Shown piece after piece: positions 36,690 to 48,568 of a DNA stretch of 64,000 nt. Position 1 is the first letter of the stretch. Each line of letters opens with the position of its first letter. Where the stretch lies: NCBI GenBank assembly GCA_018105865.1, contig CM030837.1, forward strand, positions 2,584,475-2,648,474. Direction: 5' to 3'. Origin of the DNA: Metaphire vulgaris (lineage: Eukaryota > Annelida > Clitellata > Crassiclitellata > Megascolecidae). The notes under the pieces are model-generated. The model did not search any database. It worked only from the letters and a program-made list of their open reading frames with translations, and was not told where the DNA came from. Position numbers and translations under genes: made by a program.

Positions 36690-37065
36690 GTTGCAAGTAA
36701 GTAAGTGGGCAAAATCTCGTGGATTTATATAGCGCTTTGAAGTAGTAGGCTACAACAGTAGCTGCTTATTCTTAGGCGCGCGCTTAGCCTTTTAAAATAT
36801 CTATGAGAAAGGTGAATGATCAGCCAGACAATTGTCTATAGGCTATGTCCGAAGGGCAGTGAGGCTAGGTTGTCACAGCCATGGAGGAAATGAGTCCAGA
36901 AAAGGGAAGGATTTAGGCATAGACCTGAATACTTGAGGATATAATGGAGGAATATTAGGAAATGAGGATTCAGATTTTATTGTTTGACAATGGCTAAAGC
37001 TGCGGAGGGAAGCTGGAATCGAGTTCCGAAGCTCAGATGTTGCGTATGAAACAGCGCTATATATT
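36690..37065 (-). mobile_element. Retroelement-like repeat with GTAAGTAAGT end
   Basis: GCAAGTAAGTAAGTGGGC then TGGATTTATATAGCGCTTTG is the reverse of the GCGCTATATAAAnnnn(TTAC)n tails seen at about 38565-38605 and 61027-61065. A TTCTTAGGCGC block recurs at about 33994. Probably a SINE/LINE derivative; boundaries not defined. Confidence 0.45.
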
Positions 37066-37176
37066 TGAAGATCATCGGCTCATATCTTTGTTTATAGGTA
37101 TATTCGAGTGTAATCCGGTAGATCTACTAGGAATCGCGTAGTGGTCGATCAGATGACCAGATGCGCAGAGTGGCAG

Positions 37177-37191
37177 TGACGTCACTTCCGG
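37177..37191 (+). promoter_or_regulatory. CRE and ETS sites upstream of the PITP start
   Basis: TGACGTCA (37177-37184) overlaps ACTTCCGG (37184-37191), 65 bases before the start codon. Palindromic CRE plus ETS sites are common in TATA-less housekeeping promoters. Transcription start not visible. Confidence 0.5.
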
Positions 37192-37255
37192 CCTTCTCCG
37201 CTGAGTGTTTTAATGGTGGACGTCGGTCGTCGTTGTGTGAACCGGAACGACAATC

Positions 37256-37272
37256 ATGATCATAAAAGAATA
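37256..37272 (+). CDS. PITPNA/PITPNB-like: PITP exon 1 (start)
   Basis: ATG ATC ATA AAA GAA TA|GTTAGT. Encodes MIIKE plus two bases of Tyr. It matches the M-L-L-K-E-Y start of class I PITPs, and the phase fits exon 2. Confidence 0.85.
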
Positions 37273-38765
37273 GTTAGTTCTATCTTAATCGCCTCAGATC
37301 TAGCACACAATTGCGTTTAAATACGCCGACTATGCGTTTTTCTCTAAAAGTCGTATTTTGGTGCATTTCTAGTGGTTTTGGTTGAAACAATAGACGGTGC
37401 GTTGGAGGTGTGACTAGCCAGTCGACTCCCCCTCTCCCTAAATAGATCTCATCTTTTTGACGGAAATTTGTCATTTTATGGATTTTCATCCTTTTTTAGC
37501 GTGTGAAATATTTATTGTGAAAGTGCGAGAGGGTCGCTGTGTGTTGTTTGGCCTTTTTAGAACTGTAAAAGTGCTGCCGCCGTTAATTCGTTGTCACGAA
37601 TAAAGACAATGAAATATGCCATTGTGCGGTGTATTCTCATGGCGTATTCTCCTGTAAAATATCCGGTTTTTCTGTTACTTTTATCCGAAACAATAGACGA
37701 ATAGTTGTGAGGATTTTTATGTTAATATTTTTTTGTTACTGTTGGTAGGTCACTGACCTTGTTTCTGATCCTTATTATTATTATCATATGCAATTCATTT
37801 TGCTAGCATAATTGGGGTAGATGCATAAATCTCGGTCGGTAAAACTGCATTTTAGCGTTCTAAATTGCCACACTGAACTTTTTGAGTTATTTCAATCATT
37901 TAGGCATCTATATGTATATTTATATGTATATAATTTCCATTGTGTTCATACATGCTTTAATTGTGTGTTATTATACAACAAAAGTTCTTTGATGTAAACT
38001 TCATGTGTATATTTTACTGTTTTCAGCCGGGTTGTTTTGCCTATGACGGTCGAAGAGGTGCGTACCCTGCATGATTTGATTAACCCTTTTGCCCCTATGG
38101 CTCCTGTGTGTCCGAACCCTGTCCCCTAGGCTCCTGGGAAAAATTATGGGGTTCTTTAGGGCTTCCACATAAACTCAAATATCTTGAGTAAATGTTAACA
38201 TAGAACAAAATGTTTCCACCAGTTTCCTCAGAATTGAACTGGCTTGACAGCAGGCACTGTGAATACATTACAAAACTGTTTCCAGATGAAAATGTATTCA
38301 TTTAATGATAAAATATGTGACAGTGCTATTATTAGATAAGTCAATAGGCTTATATACATGTTATTTTGTTCATATTTTATGTAAGTTGTGAAGAAATTAT
38401 GGAGAAAGAAATAAAGATGTCATGTCATGATTAATTATTGAACATGGTGTGTCAAGTGCAGACTGCCTACCTGGGCCTACAAACCTGACCATTGTGGACT
38501 ATGGATTTCACCCAGATTGAGTGATCGTGAATAAGCTGGTGCACTGAGCGAAGCTTTTGGGCAGTGCTATAGAAATTTAGTTTTACTTACTTACTTACTT
38601 ACATCATTTATATACACGCGTGCATAACATTAAGTTTTGATTTGATCCAGACAGTTTACATAAGACAATGAATGTGTAGATTTTATTTAGTTTTATGTGC
38701 TTGAATTCTGTCTATTTATATTTTATGTCTTGGAAAAGATAATAAGTCGGATTATAACAATTGCA

Positions 38766-38848
<83 letters not shown>

Positions 38849-38919
38849 CATACACACTACTTTAGTGGCATTTCATACTGCTCTATAGCAACCAATCATT
38901 TTCTATAAGTTTGGAGTGA

Positions 38920-38967
<48 letters not shown>

Positions 38968-39825
38968 CATGTGAATTAATTTAGAGTTTCTGTCTTGTCT
39001 TGTGGATAATTATACTTTAGACGCTTGGTTGATGCATCGCATTGTATAATGCTAAGCTGATTTGTTTGTTGTTTGTAACATGTTGGAAATGCAACATTCA
39101 TCAACTATGGGCATGGATGTGACAGATGTGTTGTTTTGTGTTGTTTTTTTGTGTCTGATTACAGTACCAGGTCGCACAGCTCTATTCCGTGGCGCAGGCG
39201 AGTAAGAATGAAACCGGGGGAGGCGAGGGCATCGAGGTATTGAAGAACGAGCCATTTGCATCGACGGAAGGGGTGCAGCCAAAGACTCCCCTCTTGAACG
39301 GCAACTATACGTCCGGGCAGTTCACCCATAAAATCTATCACTTGGCGAGGTGAGCAGGAGGACCCCCCCCCATTGATTCTGATCCTATCTGTTTTGTGTT
39401 TTGTTACTTATGAACGAATATTTAGAAAATTCTGCTAAAAATCTTGGATGGTTTTCGAACGTTTCTGTTTTGTCGGTTATTGATTAACGTTTTGCACGCG
39501 TTAATTAGCATCAGGCTTAAATTGGCGTAGATAATATTCATTGCAATAGTAATTGCTTTGCTGTGAATTGCATACTAAAGTGTGAATGCTATCGTTTTTA
39601 TTTAGGAACCGTTTGCATGCTGCGGTGCTTTTAAATTAGCCAAACTGAAATTTGCTTCTGGTGCTAATTTGCAGTTTCACTGATACAGTGGGAACCCCAT
39701 ATCCTGTCTTTTTCTTGTATTATTCAAGGCTGCTATTGAAGTCACCCTGAATTACTGTTATTATTAATAAGCAAGTTGCCTTGTGTAGTTTACTCTTTTC
39801 AAGGATGTCTGCCTGTTTGTAATGC

Positions 39826-39898
<73 letters not shown>

Positions 39899-42800
39899 TA
39901 GTATATATTATATATATCTTTATATATATATATAATTTCCTGCATGTTTGAGGTTTCCCACTGTAGACATCATATCTGATACCTGGTTCATCAATTTGCT
40001 TGCATTGTCAGAGTTTTGCTTTGATTTAACAGTGCATAAGCAATACTGTAAGAAAATGCATGCTGTGGGTTATTATTATGGTTATGAAGGATTTTTTAAT
40101 GGGGACAAAGGATTTATTCATTAGTTTTTTTTATGCTCTCGATCGACCGTTCTGTCGCGTCATTTGATACGGCCAGTTGTGCTACTGGTGCTGAATGTTA
40201 GAACTGAAAGATGCCGCTCTTGTTTTCATGTTGTTGGCTTATCTTTGAAAATGTTATTGGTGGTTTGTTATTGCCGTTTTCGTTGTTTTATTTCTATCGT
40301 GTTGCTGTTTTACGCGACTTTCCTTTAGCCTCTGTTTTGTGTGCCTCGCGGGCTTTCTCTCTGTAGCCAAATAGCTGGTTCTGAGTTAAACTAATGCGCG
40401 CGCTGCATTTTGGATTTTTAGCAAGGTTCCCAAGTTTGCTCGTGCTTTGGCCCCCAAAGGTTCTATGCATATCCACGAGGAGGCGTGGAACGCCTTTCCC
40501 TACTGCAGGACTGTGATTTCGGTAAGAGGACGGGGTACTTAGCCTTCGGCACCCTCCATCTGAATGATGTTAGATATAAGATTTGCAAGAGGGGCTTTCT
40601 GCACTCAGTTACAGTACCTACTCCTTGGCAGTGTTTGAAACGGTTCATTGATTTCATAGGAATTGTAACATTGAAATTGGATTAGGATCTTTGGAAATAA
40701 ATTACTTATTGGAACTGGTTGGCTGCTTTTGCACATATTTGCCGTTGTTTTCAAATTTCGAGTTGTCTCAGTTCAGCCCGCTGCACAACTGTAAATGTTG
40801 AAATTGGATTTCAGTTTTTCTAAATTTGGATGCAATACTGTACTTTCAGTCTTATTAGCTCCGGAACAGTAATTAGCCTTAAACGAATGCTGAAGGCTTT
40901 AAAAGTAGTAAAAAGTTTGTATCAGAAATTTGACGTACTGTTGGGTGGTGGTTGGATTTATTGTTGTTAGATATAGGAGAGTTTTGAATTTTCTCTATTG
41001 TTATTACGACTTATGTCATGGTTTATCCCTGCCATATTAACCCCTTAACTGGGGACCCTGGATATATCCATACATTTTACATTGAGTTACAGTTAAATAC
41101 CCAGTTAAGGGGTTAAGAAGCCTGTAAATGGAATTGAATTGAATCAATGTAGGAAAGTAGTGATCTGAAAGATAAATAAATTTATCAATTTAATACTTTG
41201 CAAATCAAATCAGTTGCCTCTTATTCAAATCATTTACTTGTAATGACTAACAGTGGAACAGTAGTGAAATGTAGGTTGCATTTACATTAGAGATGAAAAT
41301 GAAGACAAAAACTGCTTGATTTCATTAATGAAATTGAATTAATAGGTTTTTTATTTTTGCTGACAACGTTTCTATTTAGAAGCAGTGTTTGGACATTTGA
41401 TTTTTGACTACATTGTCTGTAATGTTAATTATATCTCTATCATTGTACCTCTAGCTGTGCACATGTAGCATTCCTAACATACAGTTTCCTTCCGTTAGAT
41501 ACTCTTGACCCATGCATGCATTAGCTGGCCTCTGTAGCTGTCTCCCTTAAATACCTCTAAACCCTTCTCTATCAAGTATGCAGTAATCAAAATAATGGGA
41601 TGACCTTTACAAGAGGTCAGCCCATTCCTCAACTTCAGTTGAGGTCCTATTTGAATTAATTATTCGATTTCACGGAGGAGTTTATGTTGTTTTAAGCTTT
41701 TGGGTCGGTCTCCTCGATCCTTGTATTTCTGGAATTATTTTGTTTCTCAGCAAAGTACCGACATACATCCTTTGGCTTGCGCCGAAAGGTTCTCTCGAAA
41801 TTCACGAAGAGGCGTGGAATGCATTTCCGTATTGTAGGACAGTAATTACGGTAAGAGAAACTGATACAGAAGCGGTCACAACGCCGTCGATGTGGACTGT
41901 TGGTTAATTGCAGTTACCATTTCAACAACTACGGCTACTACTCTGTTGATCATTTTTTGTTGTTATTCCCCATGTTCTAATATTTTTTTCTGATGAAACT
42001 TGTTTTTTTAAATGTTTTAAATTTCTATACACTTGGGATAACAAATTTGATTTGAATTTCTAATGTTGAACATTTCAACCATTGGCGAATTCGTCTAGTC
42101 AGTGTGTCCTCATGAAAAAAATAATTCAAAATTTAACCAGCTCTATTTTGATGTACATGTTGCCAAGAGTTTTGGCATTATGTTCATTCGAATATATCTT
42201 TTTGCAAGGACTTTAACCCCTTAACTGGGGACCCCGGATATATCCATCCATTTTACATTGAGTTACAGTTAAAGACACGGTTAAGGGGGGTTAAGTTTTC
42301 TCACCTTGGATGAAATGTCTTTTGTGTTAACAAAACTCAGTTTCTGCTGTGTGAATTCTCATTGGAGCCCAGTGATCAATGGCACTTTGTTGAAACTTTT
42401 ATGCTTGTTATCAAGTGAATTAAATAATTAATCAGGATGCCTTTTCTTTTCATTTAGAAATACCCTGCCTCATTATACATATTCTTTTTGGATCCCTGTA
42501 GTTGGCACTTTTTGCACTTAATACCAGTTATTTGAAAAATACAGTAGATAATTAAGTTTCATCCTAGTTTTGACTATTATTGGTGTGGATGTGAATTTTG
42601 ATAGCATAGAGATAAAATTAGTTTTGCTATTAGAACATTGATTGATTATTTTATGACATTAGTGATATTTTGTCATTGCAGGGTATTTGAACATTAGATT
42701 AATAGTTGTTATATTGAATTCAAAATATACTTTTGTGTGTGTGTGTGTTTTTAAACTTCTAATTTTTAGTCTATTGACTTTTGTGGATCATATTTATGAA

Positions 42801-45752
42801 CCGAATTTGCATGAATTTTGTTAAGTTTCAATTTTTTTTCTGAATTTTTAAAGTTGGAGTATTTGTTTTGAATTTTGTATTCACTGTTGAAATGAATATT
42901 CACAATAGGTGAGGTTTTTATCTGGTGGGAGTTGATTGTAGTTTCGTTTTTACAGAACCCGGACTACATGAAAGAGAATTTTGTAATTAAAATCGAGACA
43001 ATGCATTTGCCAGACAGAGGTGACACAGAGAACGTGAGTTACTGTTTTTGTGTTCAATTCATCCTAAGACACAGTGATACTAGAAAAAATTTTCTCTTAT
43101 AGCACTTCTTAGTTTTGGACTGTTGTTTTAACCCTTAGACTGCCAAATACTTTGTAACTATATACAATTTGACCAAGTATAATGACATAACACAGCACTT
43201 TTTGGGGGTTTCTTCTTTAGAGTTGAAATTAGTTTATTGAAAAGGCTTTGGTAAGGTTTTTGCATTTAATTGTAATAAAAGGAACTTTGATATTTTGTGT
43301 CTAGATTCTGCTTATTTTGCTTTGATATCATTGCTGTTTGGACGGTATTGTTAATGCTGTGGAAAACAATTTAGAGTCTTAGATGTATTCACTGCACGTT
43401 GACGTAGAATTTTGTCTGTGTTAGGCCCATGGATTGGATCCAGATACGCTACGCCAGCGAGAGGTCGTTCGAATCGACATCGCCCATGATCCAGTGGATA
43501 GAAGGGTAACCAATCATTTGTCTATTTTCACTTGATACATTTGCTGCTTTTAACTGGCTTTTGACTGGCTTTTCTGACATTCGTTTTAAAACTTGTGCTA
43601 TTCATTTCACTGACTAAGGGTGTTGTTGGAGTATGATCCCAAATGTTAGGGGTCAAATGCCTGGGTGGTGCCTTAAGGAATTTGACTGGTTTTGAGCAGA
43701 GGCAGCTAAATAAAAATTACTATTTAGTTTCCTGTAACCAGTAGTTAAGCTGATCAGATGGTTTGTTATTGTACTTGTATAAGATTCCAGATTCCATGGT
43801 AACTTTTGTAATGTACTTTTGCACGTGACTAAAACTAAAGGCTCCAATAGCATTTACAGGTGAGTGATGGATACTAACGGCAGATAGCAAGAACAGATAG
43901 CAGCCCCTTTTAGGTATGCAGTACTTCTGCACGGTGTATTCTGACCCGTGAACCCTACTTTCGGCCTATTTGATCAGACATTGATGTCTTCCTTTTCACT
44001 AGGATTACAAAGCGGACGAAGATCCGACCACATTTAAGTCGCAGAAAACGGGACGCGGTCCATTGAATGAGTCTGGATGGGAGAAGAAGTGTACTCCGGT
44101 CATGTGCTGTTACAAGCTGGTCACGGTCGAGTTTAAATGGTGGGGTCTCCAGGGGAAAGTGGAGAAGTTCATCCACAAGGTAAATAATGCCAGTGGAATT
44201 TGGATATTTAATGACAATTTTTTTCTTTACCTGCAATAGAGTTTTTATTTCATTAGAATGTTGCACTTTAGTATGGTATTGGTTTTGTTTTATTGAAAAT
44301 ATTAATGTTGAATGACAGAGATGGATATATTGAATGATGTTAACTTTGTCTTGGATACAGCTTCATTTATCTGCAATTGTTGGCATTGATGATATTTTGG
44401 TGTTCCATATAATAGAAAACAATTTATTGTTTGCATTTGTATTATCAAATTAGTTATCAACTTCTTTAGTGCCATTGTTATTATTGCATTTAGTTTACCA
44501 GTAAGTCAGTGGTCACAGTGAAACTTGCAGTCAGAGATCATGCTCCTTGGTAATTTAGGGTTAAAGCTCCATTGGTCATTTGCCCATTAGTTCCTGGTTC
44601 TGACTAAGAAGTCACCACTGTGCTTCATTCTGCAAAGTTTGCAGTTTTTCGATCATTTTCAGCTTCAGCTTATGGCACTTCTGATAGCTATTATTCATAA
44701 CCAGTCAGTGACAACATAAGTAGCAATGGCAATGCTATGCGATGCTCTGGCCTTTCGTCCATGGCATTGCACTTCTGGCTGTGGGAAGGACTTTGACTTG
44801 ATGCCCCGAGTCAGTTGGGACAAATGAGAATTTAGCCATTACAGGTTAACTCTTATAGCCGCTACATCAATTTGCTATTGCCAATTATGTATTGTGATGC
44901 AAATCTACTGTTTGTAGGGGTTTTCTTAAGAGACATTTGTAGTGGATTTCAGATCATTGACCGTTCATTTTTAGATGAATTGGTTTTTGTGGCTTTGTTT
45001 TTTTTTCACAGGCTGAACGGCGGATCTTTACGAACTTTCATCGTCAGGTTTTTTGCTGGACGGATCAGTGGTATGGAATGACAATGGCTGACATTCGAGC
45101 TCTGGAAGACAAGACTAAAGTTGAGCTAGATGAAGTACGTGCTAGAATCTAGTGGAATCCAGTAGAATCTAGTGGATATTGTTTTGTTCTGATGTGATTT
45201 AGATATTTTTATCTTAAGGTTTGCTTGGATGGAAGAGATTGTAACTGGGTACCAGGTTCAAATCTGTGTAGGGACCTAAGAAGGTTGTTCACTCTTGGGA
45301 GGGGGAAAAATTGATCTGGTCAGATTTAGCATTCATTCGTAATTTAGTTTGGTTGCAATGATGGCACCTGTGATGTCAGTAGTTCTTTGACGTGAATTCT
45401 CAATTTGTCAGATAGCGAGCATTCTGGAAAGTAGCGTGCAAGTATTCTCGGGTTTGCCGTGCTTTGGACCCCAATGGTTAGCGAGAATTCTCAGGGAGGG
45501 GGTCCAAGATAAAGGGGTTAAGGAAATTTCTTAAAGATTAGTTCTTAAAACCTTTTAGAGTATGTTTTACTTATCTTTGCTCGTTGTTGTTTTTTTTTTA
45601 AATTTTAGCAACGCAAGAAAGGACCCGTTCCGTGGAACCAAAGAAGATGGCGAATAGACGGTCGTCGTAGACAATTCAAACGGAAAGAAGCTTCCTCGTT
45701 GTTGGCACTGCACTTAACTCTTCTAAGCCTCAGATCCTATGTAAACTGCTAA
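37256..45752 (+). CDS. PITPNA/PITPNB-like: Class I phosphatidylinositol transfer protein, complete, with alternative exons 4A/4B
   Basis: Nine coding exons per transcript (936 nt, 311 residues plus TAA) join in phase. Class I PITPs move phosphatidylinositol and phosphatidylcholine between membranes in the cytosol. Family landmarks in order: [46 protein letters not shown] (Thr and Lys of the inositol site), [14 protein letters not shown] (Asn and the Cys), [32 protein letters not shown] (membrane-contact Trp pair), [11 protein letters not shown], and a Glu in [13 protein letters not shown] and FTNFHRQ place it in class I rather than RdgB. It is longer than vertebrate proteins (about 271) because of an insert in exon 3 and a basic-then-hydrophobic tail. 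Polyadenylation signals lie at 45827 and 45861. Confidence 0.95.
38027..38057 (+). CDS. PITPNA/PITPNB-like: PITP exon 2
   Basis: TTTTCAG acceptor, GAG|GTGCGT donor, 31 nt. Completes Tyr and encodes [10 protein letters not shown], the first beta strand. Confidence 0.9.
38770..38845. repeat. (CT)n(AT)n microsatellite
   Basis: In PITP intron 2; a (GT)n tract follows at 38922-38962. A further (AT)(GT)n tract is at 39826-39895 in intron 3. Confidence 0.95.
39165..39349 (+). CDS. PITPNA/PITPNB-like: PITP exon 3
   Basis: ATTACAG acceptor, AG|GTGAGC donor, 185 nt. Encodes [20 protein letters not shown] through [10 protein letters not shown], with an insert (about [20 protein letters not shown]) longer than in vertebrate class I proteins. 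Ends in phase 2. Confidence 0.95.
40422..40521 (+). CDS. PITPNA/PITPNB-like: PITP alternative exon 4A
   Basis: TTTTTAG acceptor, TCG|GTAAGA donor, exactly 100 nt. Encodes [20 protein letters not shown] then [13 protein letters not shown] (residues 79-111). Same length and phases as 4B, so one replaces the other. Confidence 0.9.
41037..41116 (+). mobile_element. piggyBac-like MITE, copy 2
   Basis: TTAACCCCTTAACTGGGGAC at the left and CAGTTAAGGGGTTAA at the right. Lies in the intron between exons 4A and 4B. Confidence 0.85.
41751..41850 (+). CDS. PITPNA/PITPNB-like: PITP alternative exon 4B
   Basis: TGTTTCTCAG acceptor, ACG|GTAAGA donor, exactly 100 nt. Encodes [20 protein letters not shown] then [13 protein letters not shown]. 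25 of 33 residues match 4A. Five of the eight changes are consecutive (KFARA versus TYILW), in the lipid-exchange loop. Confidence 0.9.
42213..42294 (+). mobile_element. piggyBac-like MITE, copy 3
   Basis: TTAACCCCTTAACTGGGGAC at the left and GGTTAAGGGGGGTTAA at the right. Lies downstream of exon 4B in the same orientation as copy 2. Confidence 0.85.
42956..43033 (+). CDS. PITPNA/PITPNB-like: PITP exon 5
   Basis: TTTTTACAG acceptor, AAC|GTGAGT donor, 78 nt, phase 0. Encodes [20 protein letters not shown] then RGDTEN, matching NEYMKEDFLIKIETWHKPD of vertebrate proteins. Confidence 0.95.
43425..43505 (+). CDS. PITPNA/PITPNB-like: PITP exon 6
   Basis: GTGTTAG acceptor, AGG|GTAACC donor, 81 nt, phase 0. 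Encodes [20 protein letters not shown] then HDPVDRR (compare EAVYIDIAD). Confidence 0.9.
44003..44179 (+). CDS. PITPNA/PITPNB-like: PITP exon 7
   Basis: TTTCACTAG acceptor, AAG|GTAAAT donor, 177 nt, phase 0. Carries [11 protein letters not shown] with the Ser at the conserved phosphorylation position, [15 protein letters not shown] with the membrane-contact Trp pair, and KVEKFIHK. Confidence 0.97.
45012..45134 (+). CDS. PITPNA/PITPNB-like: PITP exon 8
   Basis: TTTTTCACAG acceptor, GAA|GTACGT donor, 123 nt, phase 0. Encodes [20 protein letters not shown] then [19 protein letters not shown], including the Glu that contacts inositol. Confidence 0.97.
45609..45752 (+). CDS. PITPNA/PITPNB-like: PITP exon 9 (C-terminal tail and stop)
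   Basis: AATTTTAG acceptor, 47 codons and TAA. Starts QRKKGPV, which aligns with the end of vertebrate proteins. It then continues as a basic stretch ([15 protein letters not shown]) and a Leu-rich end ([15 protein letters not shown]) with no counterpart that I know. Confidence 0.85.
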   Translation, partial: QRKKGPVPWNQRRWRIDGRRRQFKRKEASSLLALHLTLLSLRSYVNC

Positions 45753-45826
45753 GCACTGCATGTCACTGACTTCATCTTTCCTTTTCACACTCGTGCAAAT
45801 ATTGAAATATTTTGTAGAATATCGGA

Positions 45827-45866
45827 AATAAAATGTAAATACCTGTTTTGTATGGTCCTCAATAAA
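45827..45866 (+). terminator. Polyadenylation signals of the PITP gene
   Basis: AATAAA at 45827-45832 and 45861-45866, 75 and 109 bases after the stop codon. A GT-rich stretch (TGTGTTCCTGTG, GTGCATGTGTGTG) follows, as expected of a downstream element. Confidence 0.8.
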
Positions 45867-46620
45867 TGTGTTCCTGTGTCCCATCTGTCTGTGCATGTGT
45901 GTGTTGCCTGTGCGGCATTATGTTTTGCTGGTTAGGTTATTATGAAAATCCTTCTGTAGTTGCATGATCTCAATGCTGCTGCTACTGTAAAATTTATTTT
46001 AAAACTTACTTTGATGTCTGTCCGTTCAATATTTTGGTTGCTCATTTGACCAAATTTCCTGTAAGAGTCAAACTGAGAATTGAGCAAATTTGTATGTGGT
46101 CGAATTGACTGATCTGAATTCTTATTCAATCAATCAATCAATCAATTAGTGTAAACATGATCGATCATAATCAAAACTGGAAATAATGTATAAAAGATTT
46201 TAGTTTTATTGCTGTGACAAAATACAACATGGAAATTAATCCTGTTAATTGCAGTGTTTTAGACCTGTCACTGTTGCGATTCCAGATGTATACGAGTATA
46301 TATTATTCCGAATATCCACATTATTTTTTTTCCTGTGCTATATTATTCCAAATATCCACCATGATAAATACTTTGAAATATCTGATTTTTATCTCCCTGT
46401 ATCATTAACACTGTTTTGACGAGACCGGCGCTCAAGCTTCAATATAAACGTGATTTTGACATAAGAGAGTTCGATATAGCGAGATTCGACTGTATAGTGT
46501 CTGCTGTTAATGATACACATTTTTTGCAGGGAGTTTAATTTTTTTAGCTGACACAGTGGTTTAAAAAGTCTTAATTACATTCTAGTTGTGTAAAGATGCG
46601 TATTTGCTGTAATTTCATTT

Positions 46621-46660
<40 letters not shown>

Positions 46661-47168
46661 GGGGTTCTTATAGTTCTTGAGTTCTTCTATATTATAGCTG
46701 ACAATGACATGTCTTTTCTGTATACTTTGCTTTTAAGTTTTTGAACCAGCGTTCTCGCGTCTTGTGCAATAAACTGACGCCCGCGTGTTTTACGCTGGGT
46801 ATTGTATGCGACCGATACGGAAGTTTGTCTTAGGTTGTAGACGTAATCTAATCTGTTATTCTGTAATCGTTCGTTTGCAGCATCGTTAACCGTGCGCTCG
46901 GTGCCCACTGGTGTATAATGAAATCTGTACAGCTTGCTGCCAGTCTCTCCTGTTCGTTGCTCTTTGACTTGGATCCTGTAAACTGCTTACACGTCATTCT
47001 TCAGTATCGTCACGCCATTTGTAGTTCTTTGTGTGGTCTTCATTTCTTTTGACACCCTCCATTATTTCAAGCATTAGAGCTTTGATCTTTCTGTTCTCTT
47101 TCATTCTGCTTATGGGTCCAAATAGACAGTTTCCTTTGTTTACTATGTGCAGCAAGTTGTATGTATGG

Positions 47169-47242
<74 letters not shown>

Positions 47243-48568
47243 CTCTATCTCTCTCTCTCTCCTCTTGCTTAATTGAATCTAAGTGTTCATGTCTATCGGA
47301 CAGTTGAAATGTGGTTGTTGACCTGTGCCTAGTACTTGTAGTTTATGCTTAGCCTCGTTCGTTACTTGATTCGAAACTGCAACTGTTTTCATTTGTCGAT
47401 TGCTTCTCTAGGGTGAGTAGTGTGTGTGTGTGGGGGTCATTTGACGCAGCTGGCATTTTCTTAACAGTTTTACATTTAAATTTCTTAGAGGTTGAAAACT
47501 ATATTTGCTTAGCTGACAAGCAGGAGTTAGGTGACCTACATTTATGAGACTTGCGTTGAATGTTGCCACTCTGGCATCAAGGAAGCAGATAACACAGAAT
47601 AAGTTTGAAAAAAATTCAGTTTGTTTTTTAATGCCTGCTATTATTATCCCCATGGTTTTCCAATGATTATTTTATTTAAAGCTGTATGATAGATGCTCCG
47701 AGTTGCTGAAAACTTTGACGGAGCATTTTGATGGATTTGAATTAATTTTAAAATTTTTGCAGACGAAACATTGAGTGAAATATGATTTTTGTGTGCTTCT
47801 GTGGTCTGGAAATTACAATCAGCTATTCGTTTTATTTAAGGGTGTCAGTCAGCATTGTTCTTGAATAGCGTTTGTTAAACACTCGATATAATTTGTCGAA
47901 TATTTGGCGGAATTCAATCATGAGACTTGCTGTTGAATGAAGTCGGCAAAAATCTTGTTTCCTGTCAAGTTTGCAATAAATATTATGAAACCTTTGAATG
48001 CACGATGACTGGGTTGAAATTCGAATACTTTTCAGATTACGCGCAGCGAATTTGCTTTTGCGGTCGGTGAGATTTATTTTTTGAGCAGACTTTCCGGTCT
48101 TTTCCTAGATTGCGTGGCACCAATCGGTGCTGTTGACTTGCGTTAGTATTCACATACTGGCACATGCGTTTGTCGAATAAATAAAATCAACTGTGTCACC
48201 CTTTGAACGGTCTCCTCGGCGTATCTGTCACTTTATTCTCGTCTGATTATTTAGTAAAACTTGTTGCTGGTTTAATTCAGACACTTTTGAGGTCCTTATT
48301 GCTTTTTGATTAATTAATACTATGAGCATGCTCCGCGTACTCGGCCGAAAGTCAATTTCTGTTTAACCACTTGATGTGTCCTCGTAATATCCACACACAA
48401 AACTGAACTTGCCAAGTGGTTTCAGGGCGTGCATTCATGATCATAATGTGGTTCACAATGAAGATGCACCTACACTTGGCAGTCTTGGCTAAATCCTGTT
48501 GAATTATTTATGACCATTTCTATTATTGGATTGATGTAGCACCTATAGTAAATACACGATTTCAGCCA

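Larger units (their letters stand above)
30819..37150. other. Intergenic interval rich in repeats
   Basis: No coding exon recognised on either strand. Contains MITEs (31066, 33130, 34310, 35628), AT microsatellites (31180-31238, 31600-31641, 31694-31742, 36185-36204, 36365-36441), (CT)n 32195-32267, GAT repeats 34044-34180 and retroelement-like repeats near 33908-34020 and 36690-37065. TGACGTCA boxes occur at about 31446 and 32176. No clear polyadenylation site for the upstream gene was found. Confidence 0.55.
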
